Source: Xiphydria camelus
Taxonomy: Eukaryota > Arthropoda > Insecta > Hymenoptera > Xiphydriidae
Assembly (NCBI GenBank): GCA_963678675.1
Contig: OY783194.1
Location: 35,938,278 to 36,002,277 of the forward strand
Reading direction: 5' to 3'
Length of the DNA: 64,000 nt
The notes beneath the pieces were generated by a model, which saw only the letters and a list, made by a program, of their open reading frames with translations, made no database searches and was not told the origin of the DNA. Shown one piece after another: positions 60,703-64,000 of this stretch (its first letter is position 1; every line of letters begins with the position of its first letter). The position numbers were made by a program, and so were the translations under genes.

Positions 60703-63700
60703 CACGTACAGGGGGGCGTGTCCGTATCCTTCAAATCCGCCGGAACCGAATAAATGTACAGTAGACTTCCGAAAGTTTCATCGCGCCTTAAATATGTCGT
60801 GTTGAAATTCGTGCAGTCAACTTTCGCCCCATATCAGTTCGTCCGAAGTCACCGCCGGCAATAATCAGGTCGTCCGCGATTCGCGTGACATTCCAAACGC
60901 GTATCTATGTATGTATAATACATACCGCGCGCGTTCCGACCAATAAACTCCGCTTTTCCGCTCTCCGCGGCGGATCCTCCCCTCGGTCGACTCTCCAAGC
61001 GAGCGCAATCGATTCGAAACGATCTACCGGGATCCTCCCCCCACTTCTTCGCTCATCGATCACTCGCGCCCTGCCATCCGCATCGCGTATACACATGTAT
61101 ATACAAGGACGCATCTCCACTTCACGGATTTGCTCGATCTCGTTTTTTCGCCCACTCCGACAAATAGATCCCCCCTCTTTTTTACTCCCTCGGACGAGCG
61201 ATCGCTTCGCACGGCACTCGTCGGCTCGCCTCCGCCTCTAATTTCATCTCTCGTCTTTTTTCCACCCCTGCGGCACAATTTGACAACCGCGCTTCAATTA
61301 CCGCACCCATTAGACGCCCCATTGTGGACGCTTATTCGCGCGTCAACGCGCGGCGAGACGCCCGCTGATCGATGGGATGGATCCGTGGGATCGACGTTCC
61401 GACGCGCGGGAGCCGCACGCGTTCGTCTCCTCCTCTCCTCGCACGCGGATGCTGCGCGCGCGTCGTGGCACGCGCACGCGTCGGTGTGCGCAAAATCCGG
61501 GAAAATGGAGTCGGTTTACATTCTATTTCATTCACCTCGTCGCGACGGGCGCGCGCGCGCGCGCCGCGTGACTCGTCGCCGTTGTTCCGTGACGGCGGAT
61601 AAAAGCGGCGACGCGTATAACGACGGGCGTTTTGCGCCGAGATTATTACCTATACGCGAGTAGGAGCTAACGAGAGAACGCGTCTCCGTAAATTAGCCGG
61701 GAAATAACTGGGGCGAGGTTTTCTTCCCCGTTTACAGTCCATTTAATCCAGCGCACGCGCGGCACGATCCGAGAGATTTCCGCGCCGCGGGCGCGTCGAT
61801 TTTTGTCGGCGCGACTATTTTTCCGCGGCGCGTCTCCGCAACCCGCCGTTATACCGCGGCGAGAATGTCGCACGCGCGCGGAGAGGATGCGAAACCGTTG
61901 CGCGGTGATATCGGGGACGAGGAGAGAAGATTTTCTCTCTTTTCTCTCTTCGTCCTTTTTCCTCTCCTCCGCGCGCGCGCGCGCGTGTGTGATAGACGGA
62001 AGTAAGAGAAATGTATTCATTGGGATTTAATTATCCGCGGCTATCGCGCCTCGTCCCGGCGTCACCGTCGTTGTCGTTAATCGGGGCGATCATCGCATCC
62101 TCGTTACGGGCGGTTCGTTCGGAGGGAAAGATGCTGATTGGCAAGGTTACTGCGGTGGAGATTCTTCGAAAGGAGCCTCCGACGACGTCACTGACTGCTT
62201 CTTTTATTTTCGCGGTGAGATGTTTTTGATTTTTCGTTAAAAAGATGCGTTCGTAGTGCGAGAATATATATATATATGTGGAATTATAGGAGGTAATAGG
62301 TACGCTTTGTCTTTTATAATAATTCGTTTCAGGATTGCCTTTCGCACGCGCGGCACCATTCGCTCTAGTTGCGCCTGATGGACGGCAACCGCGAGCCCAA
62401 CTCACTGCCAACTAAAGGGCGTATCGTCTTGTATGTTTAAAAAAGAAAGGAAATACTACGCAGAGAGAAAGAATTAGTTGGATCTATTGAAAATTACTCG
62501 TAGGGTGTGTTGCAAGTAATTATCTATTTATATCGATGAAATCTTTTTGATACATCAATTAGATATCTCTTCCTTGCAATCATGTAGAATAGCATGTGAT
62601 TGCAAGGAAGAAATATCTAATTAATAGATAAATATGAAAAAAGGGTTACTCGATGTAAATAAACGTTCACTCGCGACCCTGCGAGTAATTTTTAGTAGAT
62701 CCAAGTATGAAAAAAATTAATTCGAGAGATCGAGTGGTCCTCGATTCAATTTTAACTGTCACGAACAGACCGACTCGACCGAGAAGAGTGCCGCAGTCTT
62801 CGATGGCAAGTCTCGCGCCTCGAACGCGCTACATTGTCCGGCGAGATGCCCTTGTAAATACCCCGGGACGCGTTTCGTTTGCATCTTTATAAGTATACGG
62901 CGTTTCGTCGGTCATTCGCACCCACTGAGGGGAGCCGGGTGTACACGTGTACCTGTATCTCTACCGACATACGTACACCGGTTTCCCGCGATATCGCCGC
63001 GACGCAAAGCGACATTTACGGCGGTGCATACATTAAGGCGACGACGACCCCGCGATATTCATTGAGCGGAGTGCCGGTGTCTGGAAATTTGCCACTTTGA
63101 GCTCCTGTTTTGCTTCATTTATACAGTGCGTTTCACATCCTAGCTCGCGAACGGAGCTTAGAGCGAATTCTAATTCAAAATAAATGAATTATATCCAAAT
63201 CCCTGTGTCTCTCCCAAAGTGAAACGCGAGACTTATCTTCGATATGATATAATTCCCTCAAAATTGAACGACGAATCGATCACCGATCGGCCCCTTATCT
63301 ATCATCCAAGACTCGAAATCGTAGATAATCTCGATCGCATTATATATTTATCACTCGACCCGACCTTCCTTTGATGAAATAACTATTTTTAACGAAACGA
63401 ACGCTACGTCGTTACCTACGTCTGACGTAGACACGTGCCACCAATAACGTCGCGAAGCGTGCGCTCCGACGATAATCGACACTTTTGACGCACGAGCGAG
63501 CGAGCGGTCCTCCGGTAACTATCGATTTTCATAGCTCACTGTCACCCCCGACCGTTCGCCATATGTCACCGGCAACGCGGTCGCCGTAGGAGGCTTCGGC
63601 AATTGTTTCACGGACCACCGAAGGGGTTCAACACGTTCGACAGGGGTTCTCGATCACTTCTTGCAGAACCCTGCTCGAGTCGTATATCTTTATTCTCTCG

Positions 63701-64000
63701 CTCCTCTTACCGCGCGTAATTTCGCTCCAAAAGAAAGGAAATCGCTCGAACAAGAACGTCGGTATCGCTTCCGCCGAAGAGAGCCTCGCTTCGCGCTGCA
63801 CTTTCGAACGGTAGCGCGGCGGTGAAACGTTCGTAATTTATCGCGAAGAGCCGACGAGAGCTCCGCCAACCGCGTTGTCGTTAAGGTTAGAACGCGGACC
63901 CGCATAAGGTTCCCCCGCTTTGTTTCGCACCTGCCTATCGGGCGTGTGTGCGAATGCAGGCCGCATGTGCGCGCCCGATTCTTCGGCGCGCGTGTGTATG
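60703..64000. other. No gene recognised apart from MITE B copy 3
   Basis: CGCG-rich 61.3-62.0 kb. A small inverted repeat GCGTTTCAC / GTGAAACGC (about 63129 and 63220) was noted; nothing else is supported. Confidence 0.5.
62459..62720. mobile_element. MITE family B, copy 3 (right end degraded)
   Basis: Starts CGCAGAGAGAAAGAATTAGT after TA; has the same TTCCTTGCAATCATGTAGAA inner palindrome. The right end reads CCAAGTATGAAAAAAATTAA instead of the expected CTAATTCTTTCTCTG. Confidence 0.78.

Overview
The window looks like nuclear DNA of an insect, most likely an ant or another hymenopteran. The evidence is short GT-AG introns (about 80-360 bp in the complete genes), insect-type gene families, very CpG-rich and CGCG-rich intergenic DNA alternating with AT-rich stretches, and a heavy load of short fold-back DNA transposons. 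The species cannot be fixed from the sequence. I saw no rRNA, tRNA, CRISPR array, bacterial operon or intact transposase gene.

Layout. From 1 to about 17.9 kb the DNA is mostly non-coding and repeat-rich; the one convincing coding piece is a possible first coding exon on the minus strand (8028-8265). The gene-dense core is 17.9-31.2 kb. It holds: (1) a minus-strand, nine-exon gene for a secreted, cysteine-rich, very acidic protein with a thrombospondin-type-1-like segment and a probable GPI-anchor tail (17964-21053); (2) a minus-strand five-exon NSMCE2/MMS21 SUMO ligase (21677-22744); (3) head-to-head with it, a TATA-box promoter and a two-exon gene for a 41-residue membrane micropeptide (23032-23405, plus strand); (4) a seven-exon kynurenine aminotransferase with a mitochondrial leader (25131-27058, plus strand); (5) converging on it, a seven-exon CIMIP2/FAM166 ciliary microtubule inner protein gene (27600-29825, minus strand); (6) a first coding exon on the plus strand (31101-31193) whose partner exons were not found.

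From 31.2 to 64 kb I found no further convincing coding exon. This may be one long first intron of the gene starting at 31101, or gene-poor DNA. It is full of miniature inverted-repeat elements (MITEs), several nested inside one another, plus a 320-bp-period tandem array (49322-50525). Many MITE families with unrelated interiors share nearly the same dozen terminal bases (CACTGAGAAAAA or CACGG-AAAAA) and TA target duplications, as if one Tc1/mariner-like transposase had moved them all.

The genes do not form a pathway. They are neighbouring single-copy insect genes: tryptophan catabolism, SMC5/6 DNA repair, a sperm or cilium structural protein, and two poorly known membrane or secreted proteins. 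All splice models were made by eye from reading frame and splice signals and need transcript support.
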